Under the pieces are notes generated by a model that was given only the letters and a program-made list of their open reading frames with translations, had not been told where the DNA came from and did no database searches. From Salisediminibacterium halotolerans (GTDB lineage Bacteria > Bacillota > Bacilli > Bacillales > Salisediminibacteriaceae): a DNA stretch of 64,000 bases. Position numbers and translations under genes: made by a program. The stretch spans positions 186,001 to 250,000 of the forward strand of contig NZ_RKQQ01000006.1 in assembly GCF_003814815.1 (NCBI RefSeq). The letters are read 5' to 3'. Shown one piece after another: positions 1-10,150 of the stretch (the stretch's first letter is position 1; each line of letters begins with the position of its first letter).

Positions 1-470
1 TTAAGCACACACCGTCGAATTTTTTCAGTGAGGTTCTCGGCACATACGTCTTGCTTTTTGGTATTATGGCGTTAGGGGCCGGCGACATGTCAGCCGGACT
101 TGATCCGTTAGTCACCGGATTTCTCATTGTTGTCATCGGCATGTCACTTGGCGGAACGACCGGGTATGCGATCAACCCGGCGCGGGATCTCGGGCCGAGA
201 ATCGCCCACGCACTGCTGCCGATTCCGCGAAAAGGTAATTCCGGCTGGTCTTACGCGTGGATTCCGATTGCCGGACCGATTATCGGCGGATCGCTAGGAA
301 CGTTGTCGTATGTCGCTTTCTTTAACGGGATTATTTATCCGGCATTGTGGCTGTTTATTCTGCTGTTTATCACCGTCCAAGGTTTAACGATTTGGATAAA
401 CAAGAAAGATGCTGTTGCCGAAGACGTTGATGAAACGGTTCATAATAAAGCGAAATTAGAAGCTCAATAA
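1..470 (+). CDS. glpF: Glycerol uptake facilitator GlpF, 3' part
   Basis: Only the C-terminal half is present; the reading frame is open from the first bases, so the start lies before the window. The protein is an aquaporin-family channel that lets glycerol cross the membrane. The second NPA box is visible as [12 protein letters not shown], with the Asp and Arg after NPA that are typical of glycerol channels rather than water channels. At least three membrane segments remain, followed by a charged tail. It ends 31 bases before glpK, so the two are very probably cotranscribed. Confidence 0.93.
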   Translation, partial: KHTPSNFFSEVLGTYVLLFGIMALGAGDMSAGLDPLVTGFLIVVIGMSLGGTTGYAINPARDLGPRIAHALLPIPRKGNSGWSYAWIPIAGPIIGGSLGTLSYVAFFNGIIYPALWLFILLFITVQGLTIWINKKDAVAEDVDETVHNKAKLEAQ

Positions 471-501
471 GTTTTTATCACAATACAAGGGGTGAAGGTA
501 A

Positions 502-2037
<1,536 letters not shown>

Positions 2038-2087
2038 TACGGTCATGTGTTAAACTGGTCAGTAAGTTAAAAGAAGGTCTGAGATGA

Positions 2088-2152
2088 GGAGAGACCGCAG
2101 CACCCCCGGTGAAGAGTGTATTTTACCGGTCTTGTTGCGGTCTCTTTTTTTG
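2088..2152 (+). promoter_or_regulatory. GlpP-type terminator/antiterminator leader of glpD
   Basis: The stem AGAGACCGCA (2090-2099) pairs perfectly with TGCGGTCTCT (2136-2145), with an inner CCGGT/ACCGG pair, and is followed at once by a run of seven T. It is a strong rho-independent terminator lying between glpK and glpD. In B. subtilis the glpD leader has such a terminator, and the RNA-binding antiterminator GlpP, acting with glycerol 3-phosphate, allows read-through. The same control is inferred here from position and structure; glpP itself is not in the window. Confidence 0.8.
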
Positions 2153-2185
2153 TATCTTGTTTATTGTTTAGAGGAGGAATCATGT

Positions 2186-3850
2186 ATGGTAAAACCATTT
2201 TCAGCGCTGCAGCGCAAAACACATTTAGCCGAAATGGCTGAAGAAGAACTAGACATGCTCGTGATCGGCGGCGGCATCACCGGGGCGGGAATTGCTCTCG
2301 ATGCTACTGACCGGGGTTTAAATGTCGGACTGGTGGAAATGCAAGATTTTGCAGCCGGGACGTCAAGCCGTTCAACGAAACTCGTGCACGGCGGGCTCCG
2401 CTATTTAAAGCAATTGGATTTCAAAATCGTCGCCGAAACCGGGAAAGAACGGGCGATCGTGTATGAGAACGCTCCGCACGTGACAACACCGGAATGGATG
2501 ATGCTTCCGATCGTCAAAGGCGGAACGTACGGCAAGGCGGCAACTTCTGTAGGTTTGAAGGTATATGACACCCTTGCCGGGGTGCGCCGTAAGGAACGGC
2601 GGAAAATGCTCAGCCTCAATGAGACATTGGAGCGGGAACCGTTATTGCGCCGCGATAAATTAAAAGGCGGCGGCGTGTATGTTGAATACAAGACTGATGA
2701 CGCGAGGCTGACGCTTGAGACAGTGAAAGAAGCTGTCTACCGCGGCACAAAGGCCGTCAATTACACGAAAGCGGAGACATTGCTGTATCGAAACGGCAAG
2801 GTGATCGGCGCCCGTGTAAAAGATGTTGAAAGCGGTCAAACGTATGACATCTACGCAAAACGTGTCGTGAATGCAGCCGGTCCTTGGGTCGATGAGCTGC
2901 GTGAACAGGACGGATCCAAAACAGGCAAGTATTTGTATTTAACGAAGGGTGTTCATGTCGTATTTGATCAATCGCGCTTCCCGCTGAAACAAGCCGTCTA
3001 CTTTGATACGGAGAACGACGGCCGGATGATTTTTGCGATCCCGCGCGGAAACAAGACGTATGTCGGCACGACCGATACGTACTATAAAGATGACATTACC
3101 ACGCCGCGAATGACCGAAGAAGATTTAAAATATTTAGTCGATGCGTCAAACTATATGTTTCCGGGGATGGACTTAACCCGCGATGACGTTGAATCAAGCT
3201 GGACCGGCTTGCGGCCGCTGATTTTTGAAGAGGGGAAAAGCGCCTCGGAAATTTCCCGCAAAGACGAAACGTTTGAATCAGAGTCCGGACTTCTCTCGAT
3301 TGCCGGCGGCAAGCTGACAGGCTACCGGAAAATGGCGGAACGGATCGTCGATATTGTTGCCAAAGAACAAGGTGTGAAGAAAAAATGCTCAACGGCGAAA
3401 ATTGTCCTTTCCGGCGGAGATGTCGGCGGCTCGGAAAATTTAGACACGTTTATTAAGGAGCAAACTGCCGAAGGAAAACGCCGCGGGCTGACAGAAGACG
3501 AAGCGCGTCACTTGTCATCGCTTTTCGGTTCAAACGTTTCGCGGATTTATGAATTAATCGACACACTCGGCGAGGAAGGCGAACATTACGGCTTGCCGAA
3601 AAGCGTGTTTGCGCCGCTCGTTTACAGCATCGAAGAAGAGATGGCGGTTTCGCCGATCGACTTTTTCAATCGCCGCACAGGTGCCTTGTTCTTTGATATC
3701 GATTATGTGGAAAAATGGAAAGAGGCGGTGACGTCTTACATGGCGACCCGTTTTAATTGGTCAGCTGAACAAAGAGAAGCTCACGTGAACGAGCTGGAAA
3801 CTGAACTTTATTTTGCCAAGTATCCGGTAGAAACACGGGAAGCAAATTAA
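2186..3850 (+). CDS. glpD: Aerobic glycerol-3-phosphate dehydrogenase
   Basis: FAD-dependent, membrane-associated enzyme that oxidises glycerol 3-phosphate to dihydroxyacetone phosphate and feeds electrons to quinone. The FAD-binding glycine motif GGGITGAGIALDA lies near residue 25, followed by GTSSRSTKLVHGGLRYL, which is typical of GlpD. The ATG at 2186 is chosen because GAGGAGG lies 9 bases upstream and because translation from an earlier in-frame ATG (2084) would run through the leader terminator. This gives 554 residues, close to known GlpD proteins. It completes the glpF-glpK-glpD set. Confidence 0.96.
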   Translation: MVKPFSALQRKTHLAEMAEEELDMLVIGGGITGAGIALDATDRGLNVGLVEMQDFAAGTSSRSTKLVHGGLRYLKQLDFKIVAETGKERAIVYENAPHVTTPEWMMLPIVKGGTYGKAATSVGLKVYDTLAGVRRKERRKMLSLNETLEREPLLRRDKLKGGGVYVEYKTDDARLTLETVKEAVYRGTKAVNYTKAETLLYRNGKVIGARVKDVESGQTYDIYAKRVVNAAGPWVDELREQDGSKTGKYLYLTKGVHVVFDQSRFPLKQAVYFDTENDGRMIFAIPRGNKTYVGTTDTYYKDDITTPRMTEEDLKYLVDASNYMFPGMDLTRDDVESSWTGLRPLIFEEGKSASEISRKDETFESESGLLSIAGGKLTGYRKMAERIVDIVAKEQGVKKKCSTAKIVLSGGDVGGSENLDTFIKEQTAEGKRRGLTEDEARHLSSLFGSNVSRIYELIDTLGEEGEHYGLPKSVFAPLVYSIEEEMAVSPIDFFNRRTGALFFDIDYVEKWKEAVTSYMATRFNWSAEQREAHVNELETELYFAKYPVETREAN

Positions 3851-3857
3851 CGATTAC

Positions 3858-3930
3858 CCTTTGCGTTAGAAGCTAAAGTGCGGTTAAATAGAATTAGAAG
3901 TAAAAGTCATTTCGCTAATCGCAAAGGAGG
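3858..3930 (+). promoter_or_regulatory. Possible hairpin covering the pgcA ribosome binding site
   Basis: CCTTTGCGTTAG (3858-3869) can pair with CTAATCGCAAAGG (3915-3927), leaving one bulged base and a loop of about 45 bases. The right arm includes the first part of the pgcA Shine-Dalgarno AAAGGAGG (3923-3930). The pairing is seen directly; a role in limiting translation is inference. No T-run follows, so it is not a terminator. Confidence 0.35.
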
Positions 3931-3937
3931 ACGCATG

Positions 3938-5671
3938 ATGAGTTGGGAACAGGAGTATAAACGCTGGATCGAGAATCCGTCGTTGGACAACGTGTTAAAA
4001 GAAGAACTTGAAAGCCTGGTAAATGATCAGGCAGCTCTGGAAGACCGCTTTTATAAAAAATTAGAGTTCGGAACGGCCGGTATGCGCGGAGAAATCGGTT
4101 CCGGGACAAACCGTATGAATACTTATACGGTTCGAAAAGCAGCCAAAGGTCTTGCGGATTACGTGGCTTCAAAAGGGGAAGAAGCGAAAAAGCGCGGCGT
4201 CGCAATCGCCTACGATAACCGCCGGAAATCTAAGGAATTTTCGGTTGAAACGGCCGCTGTACTCGGTGCGAACGGTGTAAAAGCTTACGTATTTAAGGAG
4301 CTGCGCCCGACGCCTGTTCTATCCTTTGCGGTTCGCGAGTTAGAAACCGCAGCGGGAGTCATGATTACAGCGAGTCATAATCCGCCGGAATATAACGGTT
4401 TCAAAGCGTACGGAAGTGACGGCAGCCAATTAGTGCCGGAAGATGCCGATCAGTTAATCAGTTATGTCAACGCGGTTGAAGATGAACTGTCGATTGAACG
4501 TGAAGATCCGGAAAAACTTGAAACGTCAGGATTGCTTGAATGGGTGCTTGAAAGCATTGACACCCGTTATAACGAGGAAATGAAACGGGTGATCATGGAT
4601 CAGCCGCTGATTGATGAGATCGGCGGTCAGCTCTCCGTCGTATTCACCCCGCTGCACGGAACAGCGCAAGTGCCGATGATGCGCGCATTCGAAACGGCCG
4701 GGTTCACAAATGTCTATTCTGTTCCCGAGCAAGATACACCGGACAGTGAATTTTCCACGGTCAGTTCGCCAAATCCGGAAGAACACAGCGCATTTGCCGA
4801 AGCGATTAAAGTCGGCGAAAGCGTTCATGCCGACCTTTTGATTGCGACGGATCCCGATGCGGACCGTGTCGGCTTAGCAGCGAAAAACGAACAGGGCCAA
4901 TACGTTGTGTTTAACGGCAATCAAGCCGGGGCGCTCCTGCTCGATTACTTGCTGAAAAAGAAACATGAACAGGGCGCGCTTCCTGAAAACGGTATCGTAA
5001 TTAAAACGATCGTGACCTCAGAAATGGGGCGGACAATTGCTGAATCTTACGGCATGACTGCGATCGATGTACTGACCGGTTTTAAATTCATCGGGGAAAA
5101 GATTCGTCAATATGAAGCAGACGGTTCGAATACGTTCCTTTTCGGCTACGAGGAAAGTTACGGTTATTTAATCGAGCCGTTCGCGCGGGATAAAGACGCG
5201 ATTCAGCCGTCATTATTGGCAGCAGAAATGGCTGCTTATTATAAAAAGCACGGCATGAGCCTTTATGATGCCATGGTGCACCTGTATGAAAAATACGGCT
5301 TTTATTATGAAGACTTGGTTTCTTACACGTATAAAGGAAAAGAAGGCGGCGAAAAAATCAACCGTATTATGGACGTGTTTCGCCGCGATGTTGCAAGCGG
5401 CGAAGTCTCCGCCGGGATTGTTAAAATTGAAGATTACCACACGGGCGAACGAATCTTTGTTGACGGCAGTCCGCGGGAGACGATTGATTTGCCCGCATCG
5501 AATGTCTTGAAAATGTTCTATGATGACGGTTCGTGGTTTTGCCTCCGTCCGTCCGGAACGGAGCCGAAAATTAAATTTTACTTTGGTGTGAAAGGCGCTT
5601 CAGACAAAGAGGCGAATGAGCGTCTTGAAACGATCAAGCATGACCTTCTTGCCAAAGTCGATCGTATATAA
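3938..5671 (+). CDS. pgcA: Phosphoglucomutase (phospho-sugar mutase)
   Basis: Interconverts glucose 6-phosphate and glucose 1-phosphate, feeding UDP-glucose, glycolipid and wall teichoic acid synthesis. It is an alpha-D-phosphohexomutase with the active serine loop TASHNPPEYNGFK, the metal-binding loop DPDADR, the sugar loop GYEESYGY and the C-terminal phosphate loop RPSGTEPK. At 577 residues it matches B. subtilis PgcA. Two adjacent ATGs (3935 and 3938) follow AAAGGAGG; the second has the better 7-base spacing. An in-frame start further upstream (3878) lacks a ribosome binding site. Its placement after glpD with no clear terminator allows some read-through. Confidence 0.95.
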   Translation: MSWEQEYKRWIENPSLDNVLKEELESLVNDQAALEDRFYKKLEFGTAGMRGEIGSGTNRMNTYTVRKAAKGLADYVASKGEEAKKRGVAIAYDNRRKSKEFSVETAAVLGANGVKAYVFKELRPTPVLSFAVRELETAAGVMITASHNPPEYNGFKAYGSDGSQLVPEDADQLISYVNAVEDELSIEREDPEKLETSGLLEWVLESIDTRYNEEMKRVIMDQPLIDEIGGQLSVVFTPLHGTAQVPMMRAFETAGFTNVYSVPEQDTPDSEFSTVSSPNPEEHSAFAEAIKVGESVHADLLIATDPDADRVGLAAKNEQGQYVVFNGNQAGALLLDYLLKKKHEQGALPENGIVIKTIVTSEMGRTIAESYGMTAIDVLTGFKFIGEKIRQYEADGSNTFLFGYEESYGYLIEPFARDKDAIQPSLLAAEMAAYYKKHGMSLYDAMVHLYEKYGFYYEDLVSYTYKGKEGGEKINRIMDVFRRDVASGEVSAGIVKIEDYHTGERIFVDGSPRETIDLPASNVLKMFYDDGSWFCLRPSGTEPKIKFYFGVKGASDKEANERLETIKHDLLAKVDRI

Positions 5672-5678
5672 AGGACTA

Positions 5679-5716
5679 TCCTCCTGTCATTGATGGCAGG
5701 AGGACTATTTTTTTGC
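5679..5716 (+). terminator. Terminator after pgcA
   Basis: The stem TCCTCCTGTCAT pairs with ATGGCAGGAGGA (5679-5704) and is followed by CTATTTTTTT. A typical rho-independent terminator 8 bases after the pgcA stop. Confidence 0.85.
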
Positions 5717-5794
5717 TTATTATGGAAAAAATCTGTCAGGATGTGATATATTGAGTGTTCCAGACGAGTAATAAAGAATTAAGCGGGGTTCACA

Positions 5795-5995
5795 ATGAGT
5801 ATATCTTGTTTGTTGCAAGAAATCGAAAAGAAGCGTAATTTAATGATGCTGGCAGCCAATCAATACGGTTTTTCAGCCAAGATTACCATTACATACAGCC
5901 AAGAGCTGGACCGGTTAATTGCTGAATACGCGAAATACTCAGAGGCGGTGGCCAGTCCGCCAAAACAACCGTATAGCCGATCCGTTGTCACGTGA
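5795..5995 (+). CDS. Spo0E-like aspartyl-phosphate phosphatase
   Basis: Small 66-residue protein of the Spo0E family. The family signature SQELDRLIAEY is at residues 36-46, after an N-terminal helix (LLQEIEKKRNLMMLAANQYG). Spo0E-type proteins remove phosphate from Spo0A~P and so delay sporulation. The signature supports membership; which response regulator it acts on is not known from the sequence. It is monocistronic, between the pgcA terminator and its own. The upstream GCGGGG is a modest ribosome binding site. Confidence 0.75.
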   Translation: MSISCLLQEIEKKRNLMMLAANQYGFSAKITITYSQELDRLIAEYAKYSEAVASPPKQPYSRSVVT

Positions 5996-6050
5996 TCAAA
6001 AAACAGTCCAGAGGATTCAACAATCCAACAAGACTGTTTTTTTTTTGATC
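5994..6050 (+). terminator. Terminator after the Spo0E-like gene
   Basis: Long-range inverted repeat GATCAAAAAAACAGTC (5994-6008) with GACTGTTTTTTTTTTGATC (6032-6050). The poly-T makes it a plausible terminator for the preceding gene; the symmetry allows function in both directions. Confidence 0.6.
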
Positions 6051-6117
6051 AATATTGCCTTGTTTGTGCCGGATAAAGCAGGGGTATAGTAGTAAAAAAA
6101 GAGGAGGCGGCATTTCA

Positions 6118-6261
6118 ATGGCGATCATCTATCTGTGCCGGGAGTGCAGCGGCAGAGGAAAAGTGAAGCAAAAGCGGATGTTCATGACAAAAGAGATCGT
6201 CTGTCCGAAATGTAAAGGAACCGGGAAGCTGAAAACTGAAAAACTTAAGAAGCCTTCTTGA
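6118..6261 (+). CDS. Small double CxxCxGxG zinc-ribbon protein
   Basis: Encodes 47 residues with two DnaJ-like zinc-binding motifs, CRECSGRG near residues 7-14 and CPKCKGTG near 29-36, then a lysine-rich tail. The ATG at 6118 follows GAGGAGG at 10 bases, while a longer in-frame start at 6055 has no ribosome binding site. Such mini zinc ribbons are common in Bacillaceae and generally uncharacterised; structural zinc binding is the only safe inference. It faces prfC and shares its terminator. Confidence 0.7.
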   Translation: MAIIYLCRECSGRGKVKQKRMFMTKEIVCPKCKGTGKLKTEKLKKPS

Positions 6262-6269
6262 CGAAAATG

Positions 6270-6302
6270 CCCGGCAGATAACTGTGATCTGCCGGGTTTT
6301 TT
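6270..6302. terminator. Bidirectional terminator between the zinc-ribbon gene and prfC
   Basis: CCCGGCAGAT (6270-6279) pairs with ATCTGCCGGG (6287-6296), followed by TTTTTT on the plus strand. It serves the plus-strand small gene and may also terminate convergent prfC transcription. Confidence 0.85.
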
Positions 6303-7848
6303 ATTCGAGTATTTCCCAACCGGTCGAAAGTTCGATCTCCGGATTTTTGTCTTGGAACCAGCGAAGGGCAAAGTCATTTTCGAATAAGAGCACAGCCCGT
6401 CCCTGTTGGTCGTTGACAAGCATTTTACGGTGGTCGGATACAAGGTCGGAAACATCGCCTTTTGTCACCCAGCGCGCCAGCTCGTGGCTCATATGGACAA
6501 ATTCTAAATCGACGTTGTATTCTTGTTTCATCCGGTGTTCGAACACTTGAAATTGCAGCTCACCGACAGCGCCGAGAATGTAATCTTCAAAGTACGGTGT
6601 TTTATACAGCTGGATCGTGCCTTCCTGAACGAGCTGTTCAATTCCTTTGTGATATTGCTTATGTTTCATCGCATTCTTCGCGGTGACTTTTGCGAATTGT
6701 TCCGGCGGGAACTGCGGCATTTCTTCATATTGAATTTTTTCGCCGCGGTCAATCAGCGTATCGCCGACTTGGAAGTTCCCGGAGTCATACAAGCCGACAA
6801 TGTCGCCCGGCATCGCGCGGTTAACCGTTTCCCGGTCGGAAGCAAAAAAGGAGTGCGATTGATTCATTTTCATTTTTTTCCCCGTCCGGGACAATGTCAC
6901 TTCCATACCGCGCTCAAACGAACCGGAGCATACGCGGAGAAAAGCGATCCGGTCCCGGTGATTCGGATTCATGTTCGCTTGAATCTTGAAAATGAACCCG
7001 GAAAACTGTTGTTGATCCGGCGAAATCCAGCGTCCTGAAGCTTTGCGCGGTTTCGGCGGGGCCGCGAGCTGAACGAATTGATCGAGAAACGACTGCACGC
7101 CGAAATTCGCCAAGGCACTTCCAAAAAAGACGGGTGTCATTTCGCCTGCTTGGATTTGCTCGAGGGAAAAATCGTTGCCGGCTTCTTCGAGAAGCATCTT
7201 ATCTTCTTCTAACGCCTCCCGTTCGTAAGATTCCAATGTGTCCACTTCTGAATAAGGAACGATTTGGCGTTCTTCGGCTTTTTCAGAGAAAACATCTACC
7301 GTGTCATCTGAAAGGTTATAAATCCCTTTAAGGCGTTTGCCGGTGCCGATCGGCCAATTCATCGGATACGTGTCCATCTCGAGTGTTTCTTCAATTTCCG
7401 CTAACAAATCGAGCGGTTCTTTGCCTTCACGGTCCAGCTTATTAATAAAGGTTAAAATCGGGATCCCGCGCATGCGGCAAACTTTAAACAATTTTAACGT
7501 TTGTGCTTCAATGCCTTTCACACTGTCGATCACCATCACCGCGGTATCAACTGCGGTCAGCGTCCGGTACGTATCTTCACTGAAATCTTGGTGCCCGGGG
7601 GTATCAAGAATATTGATTTGAACGTCATCGTATTCCAGCTGCATCACACTTGACGTGACCGAGATACCGCGTTGTTTTTCAATGTCCATCCAGTCTGACG
7701 TGGCAAACTGGCCGGATTTTTTTCCCTTCACTGTCCCGGCGCTTCTGATACTTCCGCCGAGAAGAAGAACTTTTTCTGTTAAGGTTGTTTTCCCGGCGTC
7801 CGGGTGCGAAATAATCGCAAACGTTTTCCGTTGTTTTTCTTCACTCAT
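6301..7848 (-). CDS. prfC: Peptide chain release factor 3
   Basis: GTPase of the elongation factor G superfamily that recycles RF1 and RF2 from the ribosome after peptide release. GTPase motifs are seen as [13 protein letters not shown] (G1, near residue 15), DTPGHQDF (G3, near 83) and NKLDRE (G4, near 137). Length 515 fits the RF3 family. RF3 is absent from many Bacillus species, so its presence is a lineage trait rather than a housekeeping constant. The start ATG follows AAAGGATATG. It is monocistronic and divergent from the DUF1538 operon. Confidence 0.95.
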   Translation of the reverse strand: MSEEKQRKTFAIISHPDAGKTTLTEKVLLLGGSIRSAGTVKGKKSGQFATSDWMDIEKQRGISVTSSVMQLEYDDVQINILDTPGHQDFSEDTYRTLTAVDTAVMVIDSVKGIEAQTLKLFKVCRMRGIPILTFINKLDREGKEPLDLLAEIEETLEMDTYPMNWPIGTGKRLKGIYNLSDDTVDVFSEKAEERQIVPYSEVDTLESYEREALEEDKMLLEEAGNDFSLEQIQAGEMTPVFFGSALANFGVQSFLDQFVQLAAPPKPRKASGRWISPDQQQFSGFIFKIQANMNPNHRDRIAFLRVCSGSFERGMEVTLSRTGKKMKMNQSHSFFASDRETVNRAMPGDIVGLYDSGNFQVGDTLIDRGEKIQYEEMPQFPPEQFAKVTAKNAMKHKQYHKGIEQLVQEGTIQLYKTPYFEDYILGAVGELQFQVFEHRMKQEYNVDLEFVHMSHELARWVTKGDVSDLVSDHRKMLVNDQQGRAVLLFENDFALRWFQDKNPEIELSTGWEILE

Positions 7849-8010
7849 TGTTTCATATCCTTTCCATCTTTACGTTTCGCGCATTCTGACATTTCATTAT
7901 AACGTAATTCAGCGGATGTGACGAGAGGAAAAACGAAAGGTTGAATCCTTGAACTCAAGGGAAAAAACAAGTATCGTTAGAATTATCTTACCAATGGAAG
8001 GAAGAGTTCA

Positions 8011-8703
8011 ATGAAACAAATATACGATCAATTTCAAGAAGTTGTCATGGCTATTCTTCCTTTGGCCGCTGTGATTATTATTTTACAGTTCACTGTCATC
8101 GGTATGCCTCCGGACGTTTTCTTTCGTTTTATTGCCGGGGTGGTGATGGTCGGACTCGGCTTATTTTTATTTTTAGTCGGTGTTCATATCGGTCTCTTGC
8201 CGATCGGGGAGATGATCGGCTCGACTTTGCCGAAAACGAAAAAGCCGGTGCTCATTATCGGCACAGGGTTTGTGCTCGGTGTTGTTGTCACCATTGCAGA
8301 ACCGGATGTTCGGGTGCTTGCTTCCCAGGTCGACCAAGTTTCCGGCGGGGAAATTTCCAATATGGTTCTGGTATATTCCGTTGCGATCGGTGTGGGTTTT
8401 TTTGTCGCGATGGCGATGGTGCGGACGTTGTTTAACATACCGTTGAAATACATACTGATCGTCAGTTACGGATTAGTATTTTTCATGCTTACATTCGTAC
8501 CGGACATGTTTGTGCCGATTTCGTTTGATGCCGGCGGTGTCACAACGGGTCCGATGACGGTGCCGTTTATCCTTGCACTCGGTGTCGGTGTCGCCTCGGT
8601 TTTGCGCGGAAAATCGTCAACGAGTGACGGATTCGGCCTTGTTGCACTCGCGTCGATCGGGCCGATCTTCGCCGTGATGATTTTGGGGGTGATTTACGGA
8701 TGA
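8011..8703 (+). CDS. DUF1538 membrane protein, first subunit (UmpA-like)
   Basis: Integral membrane protein of 230 residues with about seven hydrophobic segments, preceded by GGAAGG. It carries the family motif SFDAGGVTTGPMTV near residue 171 and AEPDVRVLASQV near 93. DUF1538 gene pairs have been reported, as I recall, as a two-component cation/proton antiporter (UmpAB) from a halophilic Halomonas; the transfer of that function here is inference. The stop overlaps the next start by four bases (ATGA), so the two are translationally coupled. Confidence 0.8.
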   Translation: MKQIYDQFQEVVMAILPLAAVIIILQFTVIGMPPDVFFRFIAGVVMVGLGLFLFLVGVHIGLLPIGEMIGSTLPKTKKPVLIIGTGFVLGVVVTIAEPDVRVLASQVDQVSGGEISNMVLVYSVAIGVGFFVAMAMVRTLFNIPLKYILIVSYGLVFFMLTFVPDMFVPISFDAGGVTTGPMTVPFILALGVGVASVLRGKSSTSDGFGLVALASIGPIFAVMILGVIYG

Positions 8704-9431
8704 TTGCTGAATTGTTTTATGGCTTTGATCATGTCCTCATGGAAGTCACCTTTGCGATTATTCCGCTCCTCGTCTTTTTCTTTGTCTTCCAATTTTTCTT
8801 TTTGAAGCTCGAAAAGGAACGGATTAAAAATATTTTGATCGGGGTCGCCTTCACGTTTGCCGGGCTTGCGTTGTTTTTGCAAGGCGTGGAAGTCGGTTTT
8901 TTTCCCGCCGGCCAAGCGATTGGCGAGCTTTTGGCAGAGCGTGACAACACGATTGTTTTATTGCCCGCGCTTGGTTTCTTATTCGGGTTTGTCGCAACGT
9001 TTGCTGAGCCGGCGATTCGAATTTTAAATTACGAAGTTGAAAAAGTGACCGCCGGTTCGATCTCCAAAAATGTTATGCTCTTGACCCTGTCAACCGGGGT
9101 CGCTGTTGCAATAATGCTCTCAATGATACGCATTGTTTTAGGAATCCCGTTGATGTATTTTATTATTCCGGGTTATTTGCTGGCAGTCGTGCTTGTGTTT
9201 ATTTCGAGCGATCGGTTTATTTCGATAGCCTTCGATGCCGGCGGAGTGGCGACGGGGCCGATGACGGTGACATTTATTATGGCGATCGCTGTCGGCATTG
9301 CCGATGTGACACAAGACCGTGACCCATTGCTTGACGGATTTGGTATGATAGCGTTAGTGGCTTTAATGCCGATTCTGTCTGTGTTAATACTTGGACTCAT
9401 TTTTAATATGAAAGAGCGGGTGAGAGAATGA
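8700..9431 (+). CDS. DUF1538 membrane protein, second subunit (UmpB-like)
   Basis: 243 residues, about seven membrane segments, clearly paralogous to the upstream gene: AFDAGGVATGPMTV near residue 179 matches the motif in the first subunit, and AEPAIRILNYEV matches its AEPDVRVL region. The two therefore probably form a heteromeric transporter from an old duplication. It overlaps both neighbours by four bases (8700-8703 and 9428-9431), a sign of fixed stoichiometry. Transport of Na+, K+ or H+ is inferred from the family, not seen. Confidence 0.8.
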   Translation: MIAELFYGFDHVLMEVTFAIIPLLVFFFVFQFFFLKLEKERIKNILIGVAFTFAGLALFLQGVEVGFFPAGQAIGELLAERDNTIVLLPALGFLFGFVATFAEPAIRILNYEVEKVTAGSISKNVMLLTLSTGVAVAIMLSMIRIVLGIPLMYFIIPGYLLAVVLVFISSDRFISIAFDAGGVATGPMTVTFIMAIAVGIADVTQDRDPLLDGFGMIALVALMPILSVLILGLIFNMKERVRE

Positions 9432-10126
9432 TCAGTCAAATCATGCGTGATCATAAATTACTCATAACGATCGTTAAAAAAGGAAAAGCAAAAACGGTTT
9501 GTAAAGCCGCGAAAGCGGTCGGTGTCGAAGGGCAGACGATCATGCTCGGATCCGGTGTCGGTATACATGAAAAGAAGAAAGTCTTCGGAATTGATGCACT
9601 CTACGAAAAGGAACTGATTCTTCATCTCGTGCCTGAAGATCTTCTTCCCATAGCTGTCGATGCGATTACAGCAAAAGCGAAGCTGAATGAGCCCGGCAAA
9701 GGTGTCGGGTTTGTGATTGATATAAAAAAAACGGTCGGAATGGCGCATATGGATTATGATGAAGAAGTAAAGGAGGATATCGACGAGATGACAGACGACG
9801 TAAAACACGAAGGATTTAACTTAATTTTAACAATCGTTAATAAAGGCCGCGCCGGCAGAGTGATCGACGCTTCAAATCGCGGCGGCGCAGAAGGCGGTAC
9901 CGTGATGAACGCCCGCGGCAGCGGGATTCACGAAAAAGCGAAATTGCTTGCGATTGATATTGAGCCGGAAAAAGACGTTGTCTTAACGCTGATCAAACGT
10001 TCGCTGACGAAAGATGTTTTAAAAGCGATTGAAGAGGATGTTGAAATTAACAAGCCTGGAAACGGGATTGCCTTTGTCCTGCCGGTAGAAGAAACGATCG
10101 GTTTGCCGCATCTCGTACAAAAATAA
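9428..10126 (+). CDS. Tandem P-II family regulator
   Basis: 232 residues made of two P-II-like halves: residues about 8-105 (begins HKLLITIVKKGKA, ends GKGVGFVIDIKKTVGM) and about 125-230 (begins FNLILTIVNKGRA, ends GNGIAFVLPVEETIGL). Each has a GSGIHEK/GVGIHEK element where the P-II T-loop region would be. P-II proteins bind nucleotides and small ligands and commonly gate membrane transporters. The coupling to two DUF1538 genes suggests it controls that transporter. The tandem fusion differs from the usual single-domain trimer. It lacks the classic GlnB uridylylation tyrosine context, so ordinary nitrogen control is unlikely. Confidence 0.82.
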   Translation: MISQIMRDHKLLITIVKKGKAKTVCKAAKAVGVEGQTIMLGSGVGIHEKKKVFGIDALYEKELILHLVPEDLLPIAVDAITAKAKLNEPGKGVGFVIDIKKTVGMAHMDYDEEVKEDIDEMTDDVKHEGFNLILTIVNKGRAGRVIDASNRGGAEGGTVMNARGSGIHEKAKLLAIDIEPEKDVVLTLIKRSLTKDVLKAIEEDVEINKPGNGIAFVLPVEETIGLPHLVQK

Positions 10127-10150
10127 AGAAGAGCGCTAAAACGCTCTTCT
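10125..10150. terminator. Hairpin after the P-II gene, left flank of repeat copy A
   Basis: GAAGAGCG (10128-10135) pairs with CGCTCTTC (10142-10149). No T-run follows on the plus strand. The arms match those of the hairpin on the far side of repeat copy A (10399-10424), although the loops differ. Confidence 0.6.

Noticed and set aside
6523-7038. 171-residue plus-strand frame opposite prfC
   Set aside because: Shadow of a clear RF3 gene.
8184-8453. Minus-strand frames opposite the DUF1538 genes (also 8694-8915, 9173-9454)
   Set aside because: Antisense of membrane-protein codons; low complexity and no start sites.
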